Positions 9,840-20,372 of a stretch of 64,000 nucleotides of DNA are shown here, in pieces. The translations under genes and the position numbers were made by a program. The notes beneath the pieces were generated by a model. It saw nothing but the letters and a program-made list of their open reading frames with translations, did not search any database and had not been told where the DNA came from. Source of the stretch: Pseudomonas fluorescens (GTDB lineage Bacteria; Pseudomonadota; Gammaproteobacteria; Pseudomonadales; Pseudomonadaceae); contig NZ_CABVHK010000006.1 of NCBI RefSeq assembly GCF_902497785.1, forward strand, positions 62,001-126,000, written 5' to 3'. Each line of letters begins with the position of its first letter. Within the stretch, counting starts at the first letter, position 1.

Positions 9840-10308
9840 AGATGCTCTCCACCACGCTGCGAACGTTATTGCCGACGATGGCCACTGCCGTGACCCGATA
9901 AAGCGTCGCAGAGGTGTTGCTCGGCACATTCACCGCGTTCAAGGTGGTGCCGATGTTTTGCACGCCGTAGAAGCCGTTGCCGGCCGCGACCCAAGTGACA
10001 CCCGAGGTGGCATTGAAACCCGCGCCGGTGATTAACGCTGACTCGGCCGGCGGTGCACACTGCGTGGTGCCACTGCAAACCGCCAGCGTATAGGTGCCCT
10101 GTTGCACTGCACTTTCGCCCATGCGCAACGCGGCCTCGGCGTTCTGGAACGACTGATTGCGCAGGGTCACGCTGTTGGCCATTTTTTCCTGCAAGGTGGC
10201 GTTTTGCATCGATGAAAGGCCGATCAGCGTCAGCAACAGCAGAAATACCAGGCTGACCAGCAACGCCATGCCGCGCTGGCCCTTAGAGTTTGCAGAAGCA
10301 AATTTCAT
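9826..10308 (-). CDS. pilX: Type IV pilus minor pilin PilX
   Basis: A 160-residue pseudopilin with N-terminus MKFASANSKGQRG followed by MALLVSLVFLLLLTLIG, the PilX N-terminal pattern. Position 5 of the predicted mature protein is not glutamate, as in the GspK-like tip pseudopilin, whereas its partners PilV, PilW, PilE and FimU keep Glu5. The ATG at 10308 has a purine-rich AGGGAAGGG ribosome site. A start at 10323 would overlap the pilW stop and add five residues. It lies between pilW and pilY1 in a tightly packed operon. Confidence 0.88.
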   Translation of the reverse strand: MKFASANSKGQRGMALLVSLVFLLLLTLIGLSSMQNATLQEKMANSVTLRNQSFQNAEAALRMGESAVQQGTYTLAVCSGTTQCAPPAESALITGAGFNATSGVTWVAAGNGFYGVQNIGTTLNAVNVPSNTSATLYRVTAVAIVGNNVRSVVESIYAKY

Positions 10309-10319
10309 CAGCCCTTCCC

Positions 10320-11033
10320 TCATGGCAAGCGGTTGCGCAAGGCGGCAACTACGTTGAAGGTTTGATCGCGCACCCGGCTGTTCGGGTCTCTCAGGGTCAA
10401 CGTCAGGCGCACGCTGCGGATACGCGCCGGGTCGGTGGGATTCGTGCTGTAACTGGAAGCGGAGGCTTCCGAGGCCGAACTGGCGAGGCCGAAACTGACG
10501 CTGAAGGCACTGACGTTGTCGACGAGTACCGCTTGGGCGGGCGTGCCGACGCCGACGCCCATCGTCAGCTGGTTGTTCTTGAGGCTGTAGATCAATCGTC
10601 GAATCGGAAACGCCACCTGCCCCGATGTCAGCGCCGGTGGATTGGAGTACGCCGTTGCAGTGGTTCGGCAATCGGAAACTACCGTCCAGGTCGGCGTCCC
10701 GCCGCCCGTTCCGACATCGGCGGATACCAGGGTGAGCTTGAGATTGGCATTGTCCCAACTGATCGGCGTGGTATGGCTGGCATTGAAACTGCCCCCGATG
10801 CTGGCGTCAGTGATCGTCCCCAGACACCCGAACATCCCCACCATACGGATTTCCTGAATCATTTTGCTCAGCACGAAACGCGCATCTTCCTGCATGTTCG
10901 CCGATGCGTTCTGACTGATGTAGGTGTTCTTCGCCGCAATAAATATCTGCGCCACGCCCAGCACCACGACCAGGCTCAATGCCAGGGCGATGAGCAATTC
11001 GATCAGACCAAAACCCCGGTTGCGCCGGATCAT
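10320..11033 (-). CDS. pilW: Type IV pilus minor pilin PilW
   Basis: A 237-residue minor pilin with leader MIRRNRG and mature start FGLIELLIALALSLVVVLG (Glu5 present), then the region QNASANMQEDARFVLSKMIQEIRM typical of PilW, with cysteines in GCLG and VSDCR. It forms the pilin-like priming complex with FimU, PilV, PilX and PilE. The ATG overlaps the pilV stop in an ATGA, so translation is probably coupled. The long frame continuing to 11492 is a shadow of pilV. Confidence 0.9.
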   Translation of the reverse strand: MIRRNRGFGLIELLIALALSLVVVLGVAQIFIAAKNTYISQNASANMQEDARFVLSKMIQEIRMVGMFGCLGTITDASIGGSFNASHTTPISWDNANLKLTLVSADVGTGGGTPTWTVVSDCRTTATAYSNPPALTSGQVAFPIRRLIYSLKNNQLTMGVGVGTPAQAVLVDNVSAFSVSFGLASSASEASASSYSTNPTDPARIRSVRLTLTLRDPNSRVRDQTFNVVAALRNRLP

Positions 11034-11479
11034 GGTTTCGCCACCGGATCGACGGCGGCGCGACTGGTCAGCACAAAGCTGCGACGGGAATTGGCGATGT
11101 TGGCGGCACGGGAGTCGTCCCAGGTGATGGTGACGGTGTACACCCGCTGATTGAGGGTGACGCTGCCGGTGGCAGTGGTGCCCAGGATATTGACGATGTT
11201 GGAAGTGAAGTCGTAGAGATCCTGATCCCGGGCGACGTTGAGATTGCCCGACGTCGGTGGCGTGACGGTGTAGTCGGCACCGGAGTTGGCGCGGATACGG
11301 TCCATCATGTCGTAGGCGATAAAACTCGCCTGGCTGGTCATCCGCGAGCTGTCGGTGTACTTCAGCGCATTGAGCTGAAATGCCGCCGCCCCCAACAGAC
11401 CCACACTCAGAATCAACAACGCAACCAGCACCTCGATCAGCGTCATGCCCTCCTGTGCACGTTGGCTCCATCCCCTCAT
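11030..11479 (-). CDS. pilV: Type IV pilus modification/minor pilin PilV
   Basis: A 149-residue minor pilin: leader MRGWSQRAQEG, mature start MTLIEVLVALLILSVGLLGAAAFQ, which is the PilV signature. The ATG at 11479 overlaps the fimU stop codon as ATGA. A start at 11518 would lie inside fimU and is less likely. The product is an inner-membrane prepilin processed by PilD (not in this window) and assembled in the priming complex. Confidence 0.9.
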   Translation of the reverse strand: MRGWSQRAQEGMTLIEVLVALLILSVGLLGAAAFQLNALKYTDSSRMTSQASFIAYDMMDRIRANSGADYTVTPPTSGNLNVARDQDLYDFTSNIVNILGTTATGSVTLNQRVYTVTITWDDSRAANIANSRRSFVLTSRAAVDPVAKP

Positions 11480-11949
11480 CCGCAACTTCCACCCAATAGA
11501 ATTCGTCCGTTCAAACACACATTCAGCGTCCTGCTTTGCGCCCCCAGAACGTAGCTGATCACCACCGCCGTGGACGGTGCCGCCAGACCGCCCAGATTGT
11601 TGAAATCAATGGGGGTCACTCCTGAGGTTAGCGTCAGAGTCGCGCCGCTGCTCATGGCGGGAACAACCCGCAATACATTGGCCAGAGTGCCATTACCGTC
11701 ATAAACCGCCAACTCCCCGCTCCAGACGCCGCCGACCGTCGTCGGACGTACACGGGTGGTAACGCCTCGGTTGATCGCTTCCAGCCTGGCGTAATTCAGC
11801 GCCCGCTGCAGGTCGTTGATTTCGGTGTCAGCCTTGGAGCCTTGCACCGAACGGGTAAACGCCGGCACCGCCATTGTGATGAGTATCAGAAAAACCGCGA
11901 GCGCGACCAGCAACTCGATCAGCGTGAAACCTTTTGTACGATGATCCAT
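11476..11949 (-). CDS. fimU: GspH/FimU-type minor pilin
   Basis: First gene of the minus-strand minor pilin operon. The 157-residue product has leader MDHRTKG, mature start FTLIELLVALAVFLILITM, then the GspH/FimT domain motif ADTEINDLQRALNYARLEAINRG, and two C-terminal cysteines (NVCLNGRI and GSCG). The ATG at 11949 follows a GGAGGG ribosome site by the usual distance; the frame continues upstream to 12033 without a better start. The choice of FimU over FimT rests on its position directly before pilV. It diverges from the fimT-like gene across 131 bases that must hold both promoters. Confidence 0.87.
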   Translation of the reverse strand: MDHRTKGFTLIELLVALAVFLILITMAVPAFTRSVQGSKADTEINDLQRALNYARLEAINRGVTTRVRPTTVGGVWSGELAVYDGNGTLANVLRVVPAMSSGATLTLTSGVTPIDFNNLGGLAAPSTAVVISYVLGAQSRTLNVCLNGRILLGGSCG

Positions 11950-12080
11950 CGGTGCCCTCCGTCGCCGTCGGCTATACCTGTTGTTACACGCTAAAACATT
12001 CGACCGACAGATGTACGGTTGTTTTGCCATCACTTGCGCAAGGATTGCGCGGGCTGCTGCATTCCAGGGAGGGATATTTC

Positions 12081-12629
12081 ATGCGCCAGCAAGGTTTCAC
12101 GCTGATTGAACTGCTCATGGGACTGATGATTGCCGGGATTGTTCTGCATCTGGTCAGTCCGGCTTATGCAGCGCTAACGGAATCGAATCATCGCGAGGTG
12201 ACGGCGCAGTCGTTGGCCAGCGCTATACGCAACGCCAGAACTCTTGCCCTCTCGCGCAACCAGAGCGTTGTGATTCACAGTATCAACGGCGACTGGAGTA
12301 AAGGCTGGAGAGTCATTCTCGACATCAGTGGCAAAGGACCGGAGGACTTGAATAATCCGATACTGGTCGAGCACGCGAGCGCCACCAGAGTGCCGATAGT
12401 CGGCAATTGGTTGGTCAAGCGTTACATACGTTTCAGCAGTCTCGGCGAGCCGCTGATGCCCAAAAAAAACTTTCAAGCCGGCACGCTGCACCTTTGCGAT
12501 GTTCGTGAGCCCATCAGCCAGCTTCAGGTGGTGCTGGCCGCAACCGGTCGCGTCAGCCTGCGCAGCGACAAGGCTGCACAGGCGCTGTGCGAGAAAGGAA
12601 CTCAATCAAAGCAACGAACGAACACGTAA
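12081..12629 (+). CDS. fimT: GspH/FimT family pseudopilin
   Basis: A 182-residue prepilin: leader MRQQG, mature start [19 protein letters not shown], and the GspH/FimT motif [23 protein letters not shown]. The ribosome site GGGAGGGAT precedes the ATG. It is transcribed away from fimU, and its last 24 bases overlap the end of ispH on the other strand. The protein resembles FimT, which in some bacteria binds DNA during natural transformation; whether this one does cannot be told from sequence. The symbol follows the family and locus, with moderate certainty. Confidence 0.82.
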   Translation: MRQQGFTLIELLMGLMIAGIVLHLVSPAYAALTESNHREVTAQSLASAIRNARTLALSRNQSVVIHSINGDWSKGWRVILDISGKGPEDLNNPILVEHASATRVPIVGNWLVKRYIRFSSLGEPLMPKKNFQAGTLHLCDVREPISQLQVVLAATGRVSLRSDKAAQALCEKGTQSKQRTNT

Positions 12630-13553
12630 CTCTTTCGGCATGGAGAACGTGATGTTCTCCTCGCGACCGGCCAACTCATCGGCGCCGGTAGCGCCCCACG
12701 CCTGCAACTGCTGAATCACCCCACGCACCAGCACTTCCGGTGCAGAGGCGCCTGCGGTGATGCCGATACGCTCGACGCCATCGAACCAGCTCTTTTGCAG
12801 GTCTTCGGCGCCGTCGATCAGGTAGGCCGGGGTGGCCATGCGCTCGGCCAGCTCACGCAGGCGATTGGAGTTGGAGCTGTTCGGGCTGCCGACCACCAGC
12901 ACCACGTCGCACTCATCAGCCAGGGTCTTGACTGCGTCCTGACGGTTTTGCGTGGCGTAGCAGATGTCGTCCTTGCGCGGGCCACCAATGGCCGGGAAGC
13001 GCGTACGCAGGGCGTCGATGACGCGACTGGTATCGTCCATGGACAAGGTGGTCTGGGTCACGAACGCCAGTTTTTCCGGGTTGTTCACCTGGAGCGCGGC
13101 AACGTCTTTCTCGTCTTCCACCAGATAGATCGCACCACCATTGCTGCCATCGTACTGGCCCATGGTGCCTTCGACTTCCGGGTGACCGGCGTGGCCGATG
13201 AGGATGCATTCACGGCCATCGCGGCTGTAGCGCGCGACTTCGATGTGCACCTTGGTCACCAGCGGGCAGGTCGCGTCGAACACTTTGAGGCCACGGCCGG
13301 CGGCTTCGGTGCGCACAGCCTGGGAAACGCCGTGGGCACTGAAGATCACGATGACGTCGTCCGGCACCTGGTCCAGTTCTTCAACGAAGATCGCCCCGCG
13401 AGCACGCAGGTCTTCGACGACGAATTTGTTGTGGACCACTTCGTGGCGCACATAAATCGGCGGCCCGAAGACTTCCAGGGCGCGGTTGACGATTTCAATC
13501 GCCCGGTCCACACCGGCGCAGAAGCCACGGGGGTTGGCGAGTTTGATTTGCAT
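12606..13553 (-). CDS. ispH: 4-hydroxy-3-methylbut-2-enyl diphosphate reductase IspH
   Basis: Last enzyme of the MEP isoprenoid pathway, an iron-sulphur protein making IPP and DMAPP. The 315-residue product begins [19 protein letters not shown] with the first cluster cysteine at 12. Further cluster cysteines are in [10 protein letters not shown] and [11 protein letters not shown], and [18 protein letters not shown] and TQTTLS are present. The upstream frame to 13595 is rejected in favour of this conserved start. It lies downstream of fkpB-lspA-ileS-ribF on the same strand but is separated from fkpB by a REP doublet, so it may be expressed separately. Confidence 0.95.
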   Translation of the reverse strand: MQIKLANPRGFCAGVDRAIEIVNRALEVFGPPIYVRHEVVHNKFVVEDLRARGAIFVEELDQVPDDVIVIFSAHGVSQAVRTEAAGRGLKVFDATCPLVTKVHIEVARYSRDGRECILIGHAGHPEVEGTMGQYDGSNGGAIYLVEDEKDVAALQVNNPEKLAFVTQTTLSMDDTSRVIDALRTRFPAIGGPRKDDICYATQNRQDAVKTLADECDVVLVVGSPNSSNSNRLRELAERMATPAYLIDGAEDLQKSWFDGVERIGITAGASAPEVLVRGVIQQLQAWGATGADELAGREENITFSMPKELRVRSLL

Positions 13554-13594
13554 GCTGTGCCTCGTGTCTTGCGCGCGAAAACAATGAATAACCA

Positions 13595-13686
13595 CTGTGG
13601 GAGCGAGCTTGCTCGCGATGGCAGAGTGTCAGTCAACATCAAGGTTGAATGTCAGGCACTCATCGCGAGCAAGCTCGCTCCCACAG
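13595..13686. repeat. REPIN, GTGGGAGCGAGC family
   Basis: Inverted pair of palindromic units (CTGTGGGAGCGAGCTTGCTCGC and its reverse complement) about 45 bases apart. The spacer holds a GTTGAATG-type sequence shared with other copies. It sits between ispH and fkpB. Confidence 0.92.
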
Positions 13687-13720
13687 GGTCCGGTGGCAAC
13701 AGGAGCGGCCCCGTAATGCC

Positions 13721-14173
13721 TCAGAGAGATTTGACGCTGATGATCTCGACGTCAAAGGTCAATGTCTTGCCCGCCAACGGGTGGTTGAAGTCGATGGTCA
13801 CTTGCTCTTCATCGAACTCTTTTACCACGCCCGGCAGCTCAGTATTCGCCGCATCGTTGAAGATCACCAGCAAGCCCGGCGACAGGTCCATGTCCTTGAA
13901 CTGCGAGCGCGGGATGATCTGCACGTTCTGCGGGTTCGGCTGACCGAACGCGTTTTCCGGCTGAATCGTCAGCGTACGCTTGTCGCCCGCCTTGAAGCCG
14001 AACAGTGCCGCTTCGAAACCTGGCAACAGGTTACCGTCACCGACCTTGAAGGTCGCCGGGGCTTTGTCGAAGGTGCTGTCGACGGTGTCGCCGTTCTCCA
14101 GGCGCAGTGCAAAGTGCAACGTGACTTCCGTGTTCTGGCGGATGCGTTGCTCAGCCAATACCTGTTCAGTCAT
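13721..14173 (-). CDS. fkpB: FKBP-type peptidyl-prolyl isomerase FkpB (SlpA)
   Basis: A 150-residue SlpA-type [39 protein letters not shown], then KVGDGNLLPGFEAALFGFKAGDKRTLTI, the flap-bearing FKBP fold of the SlpA group. Catalyses proline isomerisation and has chaperone activity in the cytoplasm. The ATG at 14173 overlaps the end of lspA by eight bases, as in the conserved ileS-lspA-fkpB-ispH gene string of gamma-proteobacteria. An extension to 14218 is inside lspA. Confidence 0.93.
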   Translation of the reverse strand: MTEQVLAEQRIRQNTEVTLHFALRLENGDTVDSTFDKAPATFKVGDGNLLPGFEAALFGFKAGDKRTLTIQPENAFGQPNPQNVQIIPRSQFKDMDLSPGLLVIFNDAANTELPGVVKEFDEEQVTIDFNHPLAGKTLTFDVEIISVKSL

Positions 14174-14678
14174 GAACGGCTTCTCCGGTTTTCTTGCTTT
14201 TGAACATGTCCAGCGCAAGCATCACGGCGCCGACAGTAATTGCACTGTCGGCAAAGTTGAACGCCGGGAAATACCAGCGGTTCTGCCAATGCACCAGAAT
14301 GAAATCGATCACATGGCCGTAGGCAATGCGGTCGTACAGATTGCCCAGCGCGCCGCCGAGCACCAGGGCCAGCGCGATGGCCAGCCAGGTTTCGTTGCGC
14401 CCCAGACGCTTGAGCCACACCACCAGCACCGCACTGACCACCACCGCGATCAGGGCGAACAACCAGCGCTGCCAGCCGGAGCTGTCGGCCAGGAAGCTGA
14501 ACGCCGCGCCAGTGTTGTAGGCCAGGGTCCAGCTGAAGTAATCGGGGATCACCACGATCTGCTGGTACATCTTCAACGAGCCTTCGAAGTAGAACTTGCT
14601 GGCCTGGTCAATGACCAGCACCAGCAAGCTCAACCAGAGCCAGCCCAGCCGTCCGAAACGGCCAATGGCATTAGGCAT
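14166..14678 (-). CDS. lspA: Lipoprotein signal peptidase LspA
   Basis: Signal peptidase II, which removes the signal peptide of lipidated prolipoproteins (such as BamD here) in the inner membrane. It has 170 residues and four membrane helices. The family motifs are VIDQASK near the N-terminus, NTGAAFSFL, and the catalytic aspartates in GNLYDRI and [11 protein letters not shown]. The start overlaps the end of ileS by eight bases. Confidence 0.95.
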   Translation of the reverse strand: MPNAIGRFGRLGWLWLSLLVLVIDQASKFYFEGSLKMYQQIVVIPDYFSWTLAYNTGAAFSFLADSSGWQRWLFALIAVVVSAVLVVWLKRLGRNETWLAIALALVLGGALGNLYDRIAYGHVIDFILVHWQNRWYFPAFNFADSAITVGAVMLALDMFKSKKTGEAVHD

Positions 14679-17502
14679 AGTGACGAACCTCGCCAGCGCC
14701 GCTGATGTTATCGACGCAACGACCGCAGATTTCCGGATGCTCCGGGTTCACGCCGACATCTTCACGGCAGTGCCAGCAACGGGCGCACTTGGCGAAGGCC
14801 GACTTGACGATTTGCAACTTCAGGCCGCTGACTTCAGTGACCACCGCATCAGCTGGCGCCTGCACGAAGGGTGCAACGCTGGCCGTCGAGGTAATCAGAA
14901 CAAAGCGCAGTTCATTGCTCAGCTTGGCCAGGTCGGCGCTCAGCGCTTCTTCGGCGAACAGCGTCACTTCGGCTTGCAGGTTGCCACCGACAGCCTTGGC
15001 TGCGCGCTGGATTTCCATTTCCTTGTTGACCGCGACCTTCACCGCCATGATCCGCTCCCAGTAGGCGCGGCCCAGTTCGACGTTGTCCGGCAGTTCGGTC
15101 AGGCCTTCGTACCAGGTGTTGAGCATCACCGATTCGTTACGCTCGCCCGGCAGGTATTCCCACAGTTCGTCTGCGGTGAACGCGAGGATCGGCGCGATCC
15201 AGCGCACCAGCGCTTCAGAGATGTGGTACAGCGCGGTTTGCGCCGAACGGCGGGCCTTGCTGTTGGCGCCAGTGGTGTACTGACGGTCCTTGATGATGTC
15301 GAGGTAGAAACCGCCCAGCTCCTGCACGCAGAAGTTGTGGATCTTGGAATAGACGTTCCAGAAACGGTATTCGCCGTAGTGCTCTTGCAACTCGCGTTGC
15401 AGCAGCAGCGTACGGTCCACGGCCCAACGGTCCAGCGCGAGCATTTCTTCAGCGGGCAGGATGTCGGTGGCCGGGTTGAAGCCGGTCAGGTTGGAGAGCA
15501 GGAAACGCGCGGTGTTACGGATGCGCCGGTAGGCGTCCGCGCTGCGTTGCAGGATCTGCTCGGAAACCGCCATCTCGCCCGAGTAATCGGTGGAAGCGAC
15601 CCACAGACGCATGATGTCGGCGCCCAGCGTGTCGTTGACTTTCTGCGGCGCGATCACGTTGCCCAGGGACTTGGACATCTTGCGGCCGGACTCATCGACG
15701 GTGAAGCCGTGAGTCAGCAACTCGCGATACGGCGCGTGGTTGTCGATGGCGCAACCGGTCAGCAACGACGAGTGGAACCAGCCACGGTGCTGGTCCGAGC
15801 CTTCCAGGTACAGGTCGGCACGCGGACCGGTCTCGTGGCCCATCGGGTGCGAACCGCGCAGGACGTGCCAGTGCGTGGTGCCCGAATCGAACCAGACGTC
15901 GAGGGTGTCGCTGATCTTGTCGTACTGCGGCGCTTCGTCACCGAGCAGTTCGGCAGCGTCCATCTTGAACCAGGCTTCGATGCCTTCGACTTCGACGCGC
16001 TTGGCCACTTCTTCCATCAGCTCGGCCGTGCGTGGGTGCAATTCGCCGCTTTCCTTGTTCAGGAAGAACGGGATCGGCACGCCCCAGTTGCGCTGACGGG
16101 AGATGCACCAGTCCGGACGGTTGGCGATCATCGAGTGCAGGCGCGCCTGGCCCCAGGCCGGGACAAACTTTGTTTCTTCGATGGCTTTGATCGCCCGCTT
16201 GCGCAGGGTATCGCCAGTGACGGGCTCTTTGTCCATGCCGATGAACCACTGCGCGGTGGCGCGGTAGATCAGCGGGGTCTTGTGACGCCAGCAGTGCATG
16301 TAGCTGTGTTCGATGATCGTGGTGTGCAACAGCGCGCCGACTTCGGTCAACTTGTCGACGATGGCCGGGTTGGCCTTCCAGATGAACTGGCCGCCGAAGA
16401 ATTCCAGCGAGGTCGCGTAAACGCCGTTGCTTTGCACTGGATTGAGGATGTCATCGTTGACCATGCCGTATTTCTTGCAGGTCACGAAGTCGTCCACGCC
16501 ATAGGCCGGCGCGGAGTGAACCACGCCAGTGCCAGCGCCCAGCTCAACGTACTCGGCCAGGTACACCGGCGACAGGCGATCGTAGAACGGGTGACGGAAA
16601 TTGATCAGTTCCAGCTCTTTACCGGTGGTGGTCGCGATGACCGAGCCTTCCAGGCTGTAGCGGGCCAGGCACGACTCGACCAGCTCTTCAGCCAGTACCA
16701 GCAGTTTGTCGCCGACATCTACCAGCGCGTAGTTGAATTCCGGGTGAACGTTCAGCGCCTGGTTGGCCGGGATGGTCCACGGGGTGGTGGTCCAGATCAC
16801 GATCGAAGCCGGCTTGGCCAGCGTCGCCAGACCGAAAGCGGCAGCCAGTCTGGCTTCATCGGCAATCGGGAACGCTACGTCGATGGTGGAGGACTTTTTG
16901 TTCTCGTACTCGACTTCCGCTTCAGCCAGGGCCGAACCGCAGTCGAAGCACCAGTTCACCGGCTTCAGGCCCTTGAACACGAAACCGCCCTTGACGATTT
17001 CGGCGAGTGCGCGGATTTCACCGGCCTCGTTCTTGAAGTCCATGGTTTTGTACGGGTTGGCGAAGTCGCCCAACACGCCCAGCCGGATGAATTCGGATTT
17101 CTGGCCTTCGATCTGCTCGGTGGCGTAGGCCCGGCACAGTTCGCGGGTCTTGTCCGCGCCCAGGTTCTTGCCGTGGGTCACTTCGACTTTGTGCTCGATC
17201 GGCAGACCGTGGCAGTCCCAGCCCGGAACATAAGGCGCGTCGAAACCCGACAGGGTTTTCGAGCGGATGATCATGTCCTTGAGAATCTTGTTCAGCGCAT
17301 GACCGATGTGAATCGTGCCGTTGGCGTACGGAGGGCCGTCGTGCAGAACGAACTTCGGACGATCCTTGCCAATTTCGCGCAACTTACCGTACAGGCCAAT
17401 GCTGTCCCAGCGCTGCAAAATCTGCGGTTCGCGCTGAGGCAGGCCGGCCTTCATTGGGAAGGCGGTGTCCGGAAGGTTTAGCGTGGCTTTATAGTCGGTC
17501 AT
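14671..17502 (-). CDS. ileS: Isoleucyl-tRNA synthetase
   Basis: Class I aminoacyl-tRNA synthetase charging tRNA-Ile. The 943-residue product has the HIGH box (HIGH at 65-68), an editing CP1 domain in the middle, the KMSKS box ([10 protein letters not shown], around residue 600) and a C-terminal zinc finger ([12 protein letters not shown] with CGRC). This is the usual bacterial IleS1 type. The ATG directly abuts the ribF stop codon (no gap), and the end overlaps lspA, so ribF-ileS-lspA-fkpB is a compact operon. Confidence 0.97.
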   Translation of the reverse strand: MTDYKATLNLPDTAFPMKAGLPQREPQILQRWDSIGLYGKLREIGKDRPKFVLHDGPPYANGTIHIGHALNKILKDMIIRSKTLSGFDAPYVPGWDCHGLPIEHKVEVTHGKNLGADKTRELCRAYATEQIEGQKSEFIRLGVLGDFANPYKTMDFKNEAGEIRALAEIVKGGFVFKGLKPVNWCFDCGSALAEAEVEYENKKSSTIDVAFPIADEARLAAAFGLATLAKPASIVIWTTTPWTIPANQALNVHPEFNYALVDVGDKLLVLAEELVESCLARYSLEGSVIATTTGKELELINFRHPFYDRLSPVYLAEYVELGAGTGVVHSAPAYGVDDFVTCKKYGMVNDDILNPVQSNGVYATSLEFFGGQFIWKANPAIVDKLTEVGALLHTTIIEHSYMHCWRHKTPLIYRATAQWFIGMDKEPVTGDTLRKRAIKAIEETKFVPAWGQARLHSMIANRPDWCISRQRNWGVPIPFFLNKESGELHPRTAELMEEVAKRVEVEGIEAWFKMDAAELLGDEAPQYDKISDTLDVWFDSGTTHWHVLRGSHPMGHETGPRADLYLEGSDQHRGWFHSSLLTGCAIDNHAPYRELLTHGFTVDESGRKMSKSLGNVIAPQKVNDTLGADIMRLWVASTDYSGEMAVSEQILQRSADAYRRIRNTARFLLSNLTGFNPATDILPAEEMLALDRWAVDRTLLLQRELQEHYGEYRFWNVYSKIHNFCVQELGGFYLDIIKDRQYTTGANSKARRSAQTALYHISEALVRWIAPILAFTADELWEYLPGERNESVMLNTWYEGLTELPDNVELGRAYWERIMAVKVAVNKEMEIQRAAKAVGGNLQAEVTLFAEEALSADLAKLSNELRFVLITSTASVAPFVQAPADAVVTEVSGLKLQIVKSAFAKCARCWHCREDVGVNPEHPEICGRCVDNISGAGEVRHYA

Positions 17503-18453
17503 TTAAGGCTCTTCATTAGCGATTGGCGCTAGGTGCGACAGGGCACGGGCGGCGGCGACATCCGCATTGATCGCCGTCTTAAGCGCCTCCAGAGAGGCGA
17601 AACGCTGCTCTTCACGCAGCTTGTGGTGGAAACCCACCGTCAAACGCCGGTCGTACAGATCGCCGGCAAAATCTAAAAGATGCACTTCGAGATGGGCTTT
17701 GCCATCCCCTTGGACCGTTGGCCGCACGCCGATATTGGCAACGCCTGGCCAGGTCTTGCCGTCGATGTCGACGTTGACCAGATACACCCCGGTCAGCGGC
17801 ACGCGACGACGCTTGAGTTGAATATTGGCGGTCGGCGTGCCCAGTTGGCGCGCCAGCTTCTGACCGTGCAGGACTCGTCCGGAAATTTGAAATGGTCGAC
17901 CCAGCAGGCGTTCGGCCAAGGCAAAATCAGCCGCAGCCAGGGCATTACGCACCTGCGTGCTGCTGACCCGAATGCCGTCCAGCTCGACGGTTTGCGCCGC
18001 TTCCACGGTGAAACCCTGCATGACGCCGGCCTGTTGCAGGAAATCGAAATCCCCTACCCGGTCACAGCCGAAACGGAAGTCGTCACCGACCTCCAGATGC
18101 TGCACGCCGAGGCCGTCCACCAGAATGGTATCGACGAATTCGCTGGCGCTGAGCTTGCTCAGACGCTGGTTGAAGGCCAGGCACAGGACCCGGTCGACAC
18201 CTTCGTCAGCCAGCAGCTGCAGCTTGTCACGCAGACGGGCGAGGCGCGCGGGCGCGGTCTCCGGGGCGAAAAACTCCCGGGGCTGCGGCTCGAAAATCAC
18301 CACGCAGCTGGGCACGCCCAACTCGAGCGCGCGCTCACGCAGCCTCGCCAGGATTGCCTGGTGGCCACGGTGTACACCGTCAAAGTTGCCAATAGTGGCG
18401 ACACAGCCCCGGTGCTGGGGGCGCAGGTTGTGGAGGCCTCGAACCAGCTGCAT
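17503..18453 (-). CDS. ribF: Bifunctional riboflavin kinase/FAD synthetase RibF
   Basis: Makes FMN and then FAD from riboflavin. The 316-residue product has an N-terminal nucleotidyltransferase domain (GNFDGVHRGHQAIL) and a C-terminal kinase domain (GTPTANIQL, VYLVNVD and GVANIGVRPT). The ATG at 18453 (MQLVRGLHNL) is the conserved start; the frame to 18492 is not needed. It is the first gene of the ribF-ileS-lspA-fkpB string. A leaderless or short-leader promoter must lie in the 128 bases after murJ. Confidence 0.95.
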   Translation of the reverse strand: MQLVRGLHNLRPQHRGCVATIGNFDGVHRGHQAILARLRERALELGVPSCVVIFEPQPREFFAPETAPARLARLRDKLQLLADEGVDRVLCLAFNQRLSKLSASEFVDTILVDGLGVQHLEVGDDFRFGCDRVGDFDFLQQAGVMQGFTVEAAQTVELDGIRVSSTQVRNALAAADFALAERLLGRPFQISGRVLHGQKLARQLGTPTANIQLKRRRVPLTGVYLVNVDIDGKTWPGVANIGVRPTVQGDGKAHLEVHLLDFAGDLYDRRLTVGFHHKLREEQRFASLEALKTAINADVAAARALSHLAPIANEEP

Positions 18454-18581
18454 AACGCGCTTCTTGCTCATAAAGTGGTCGATTATAACCACACCCGGCG
18501 GCCGACGACAGGCAACACCGTAACCAAAGTGATCGAGCCGACAAAACCGCCGGCTCGCCCGTGTTTATCGAGGTAACGACC

Positions 18582-20120
18582 TCAGCTCAATGCCTTGCGA
18601 TTAAAATCGCGCAAACGGAAGCCCATCAACAGCAACATGCCGAAATACGAGACCACCCCGGCACCGACCAAGGCGCCCAGGCGCAGGAATCGCTCAAGCA
18701 TGTGCCCTTGATCCCAGACCGGCATAAAATGCATTCCGACTAGCAATACCACTGACATCACCAGCACGGCGACCACGAGTTTGGCACCAAACTTCGCCCA
18801 ACCCGGTTGCGGCTGATACATCTGTTGTTTGCGCAGCTGATAAAACAGCAGCCCGGCGTTGAGGCAGGCACCGGCGCTGATGGCCAGGGCCAGACCAGCG
18901 TGGGCCAGCGGACCAACCAGCACCAGGTTAAACAACTGCGTGACGACGAGGGTGAAAATCGCGATTTTTACCGGAGTGCGGATGTTTTGTTGCGCATAAA
19001 AGCCGGGCGCCAGCACCTTGATCACGATAATGCCCAGCAGTCCGACTGAATAAGCGATCAGCGCCCGTTGCGTCATCGAGGCATCAAAGGCGCTGAACTG
19101 ACCGTACTGGAACAGCGAAACAGTCAGCGGCTCAGCCAGAATCCCCAGCGCCAGCGAGCACGGCAACACCAGCACGAAGCACAGGCGCAGGCCCCAGTCG
19201 AGAATGCGCGAATACTCTGCGCGGTCCTTGCTGGCGTAGGTCTTGGCCAGGGTCGGCAGCAGAATCGTACCCAATGCCACGCCCAGCACGCCGGACGGCA
19301 ATTCCATCAAGCGGTCGGCGTAATACATCCACGACACCGATCCGGCCACCAGAAACGACGCAAAAATGGTGTTGATGATCAACGAAATCTGGCTGACCGA
19401 AACGCCGAGAATCGCCGGCAGCATCTGCTTCATGACGCGCCAGACGCCGCTGTCACGCAAATTAAGGCGCGGCAACACCAGCATGCCGATTTTTTTCAGG
19501 TGCGGCAGCTGATAGAGCAACTGCGCCAGGCCACCCGCCAGAACCGCCCAGCCCAGGGCCATGACCGGCGGATCGAAATACGGCGTCAGGAACAGCGCAA
19601 AGATGATCATGCTGACGTTCAGCAGGGTCGGCACAAACGCCGGCACCGAGAAGCGGTTATAGGTATTGAGGATCGCCCCCGCCAGGGAAGACAGGGAGAT
19701 CAGCAATATATAAGGGAAGGTCACCCGCAACAGATCGGAGGTCAGCTGGAATTTTTCCGGGGTATCGGTGAAACCCGGCGCCGTCGCCCAGATCACCCAC
19801 GGCGCTGCGATCATGCCCAACGCAGTGACCAGCGCCAGCACCAGCGTCAGCAAGCCTGAGACATAGGCAATGAAGGTGCGCGTCGCCTCTTCGCCCTTCT
19901 GGTTTTTGTATTCGGCAAGAATCGGCACGAATGCCTGGGAAAATGCGCCCTCGGCGAAGATCCGGCGCAGCAGATTGGGCAGTTTGAAGGCGATAAAGAA
20001 GGCATCGGTCGCCATCCCCGCGCCGAATGTCCGGGCAATTAACGTGTCACGAACGAACCCCAGAATCCGGGAAAGCATCGTGATAGAGCTGACGGCGGCC
20101 AACGATTTGAGCAGATTCAT
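18582..20120 (-). CDS. murJ: Lipid II flippase MurJ
   Basis: MOP-superfamily flippase (MviN) that moves lipid II across the inner membrane for peptidoglycan synthesis. It has 512 residues and about 14 membrane helices. The start [30 protein letters not shown] and the segment [17 protein letters not shown] match the family. It is divergent from rpsT and located upstream of ribF, the standard Pseudomonas order. Confidence 0.95.
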   Translation of the reverse strand: MNLLKSLAAVSSITMLSRILGFVRDTLIARTFGAGMATDAFFIAFKLPNLLRRIFAEGAFSQAFVPILAEYKNQKGEEATRTFIAYVSGLLTLVLALVTALGMIAAPWVIWATAPGFTDTPEKFQLTSDLLRVTFPYILLISLSSLAGAILNTYNRFSVPAFVPTLLNVSMIIFALFLTPYFDPPVMALGWAVLAGGLAQLLYQLPHLKKIGMLVLPRLNLRDSGVWRVMKQMLPAILGVSVSQISLIINTIFASFLVAGSVSWMYYADRLMELPSGVLGVALGTILLPTLAKTYASKDRAEYSRILDWGLRLCFVLVLPCSLALGILAEPLTVSLFQYGQFSAFDASMTQRALIAYSVGLLGIIVIKVLAPGFYAQQNIRTPVKIAIFTLVVTQLFNLVLVGPLAHAGLALAISAGACLNAGLLFYQLRKQQMYQPQPGWAKFGAKLVVAVLVMSVVLLVGMHFMPVWDQGHMLERFLRLGALVGAGVVSYFGMLLLMGFRLRDFNRKALS

Positions 20121-20290
20121 TGAAAGAGTGTGTGCCTGTCGATAAACAGCAGGCGAACAAAGCGCCTACTTATGCGATACTCCGCGCCGCAGCAGCACAG
20201 AGCCAAAGCTCGCGAGTTTACAGGTCAAGCGCCGGAAATAAATATCCCGCCTCTTTATACCTACCACTTAGCGGAACGTCTCAACCGCCC

Positions 20291-20319
20291 TTGACAAGAC
20301 ATCAACTCATCGGCATGAT
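20291..20319 (+). promoter_or_regulatory. Sigma-70-type promoter of rpsT
   Basis: A consensus -35 TTGACA, a 17-base spacer and a -10 CATGAT lie 54 bases upstream of the rpsT start, in the murJ/rpsT divergent region. Predicted from sequence only. Confidence 0.65.
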
Positions 20320-20372
20320 TCGCGGCCTATTTTGTTTGCTATTTCCTAAAAAGTCTTTCGAGGAGCTCGACG

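Noticed and set aside
14596..17481. A 961-codon open frame on the plus strand
   Set aside because: It mirrors ileS on the minus strand, whose HIGH, KMSKS and zinc-finger motifs are complete. The plus-strand translation has no domain and shows the composition of an antisense frame in GC-rich DNA.
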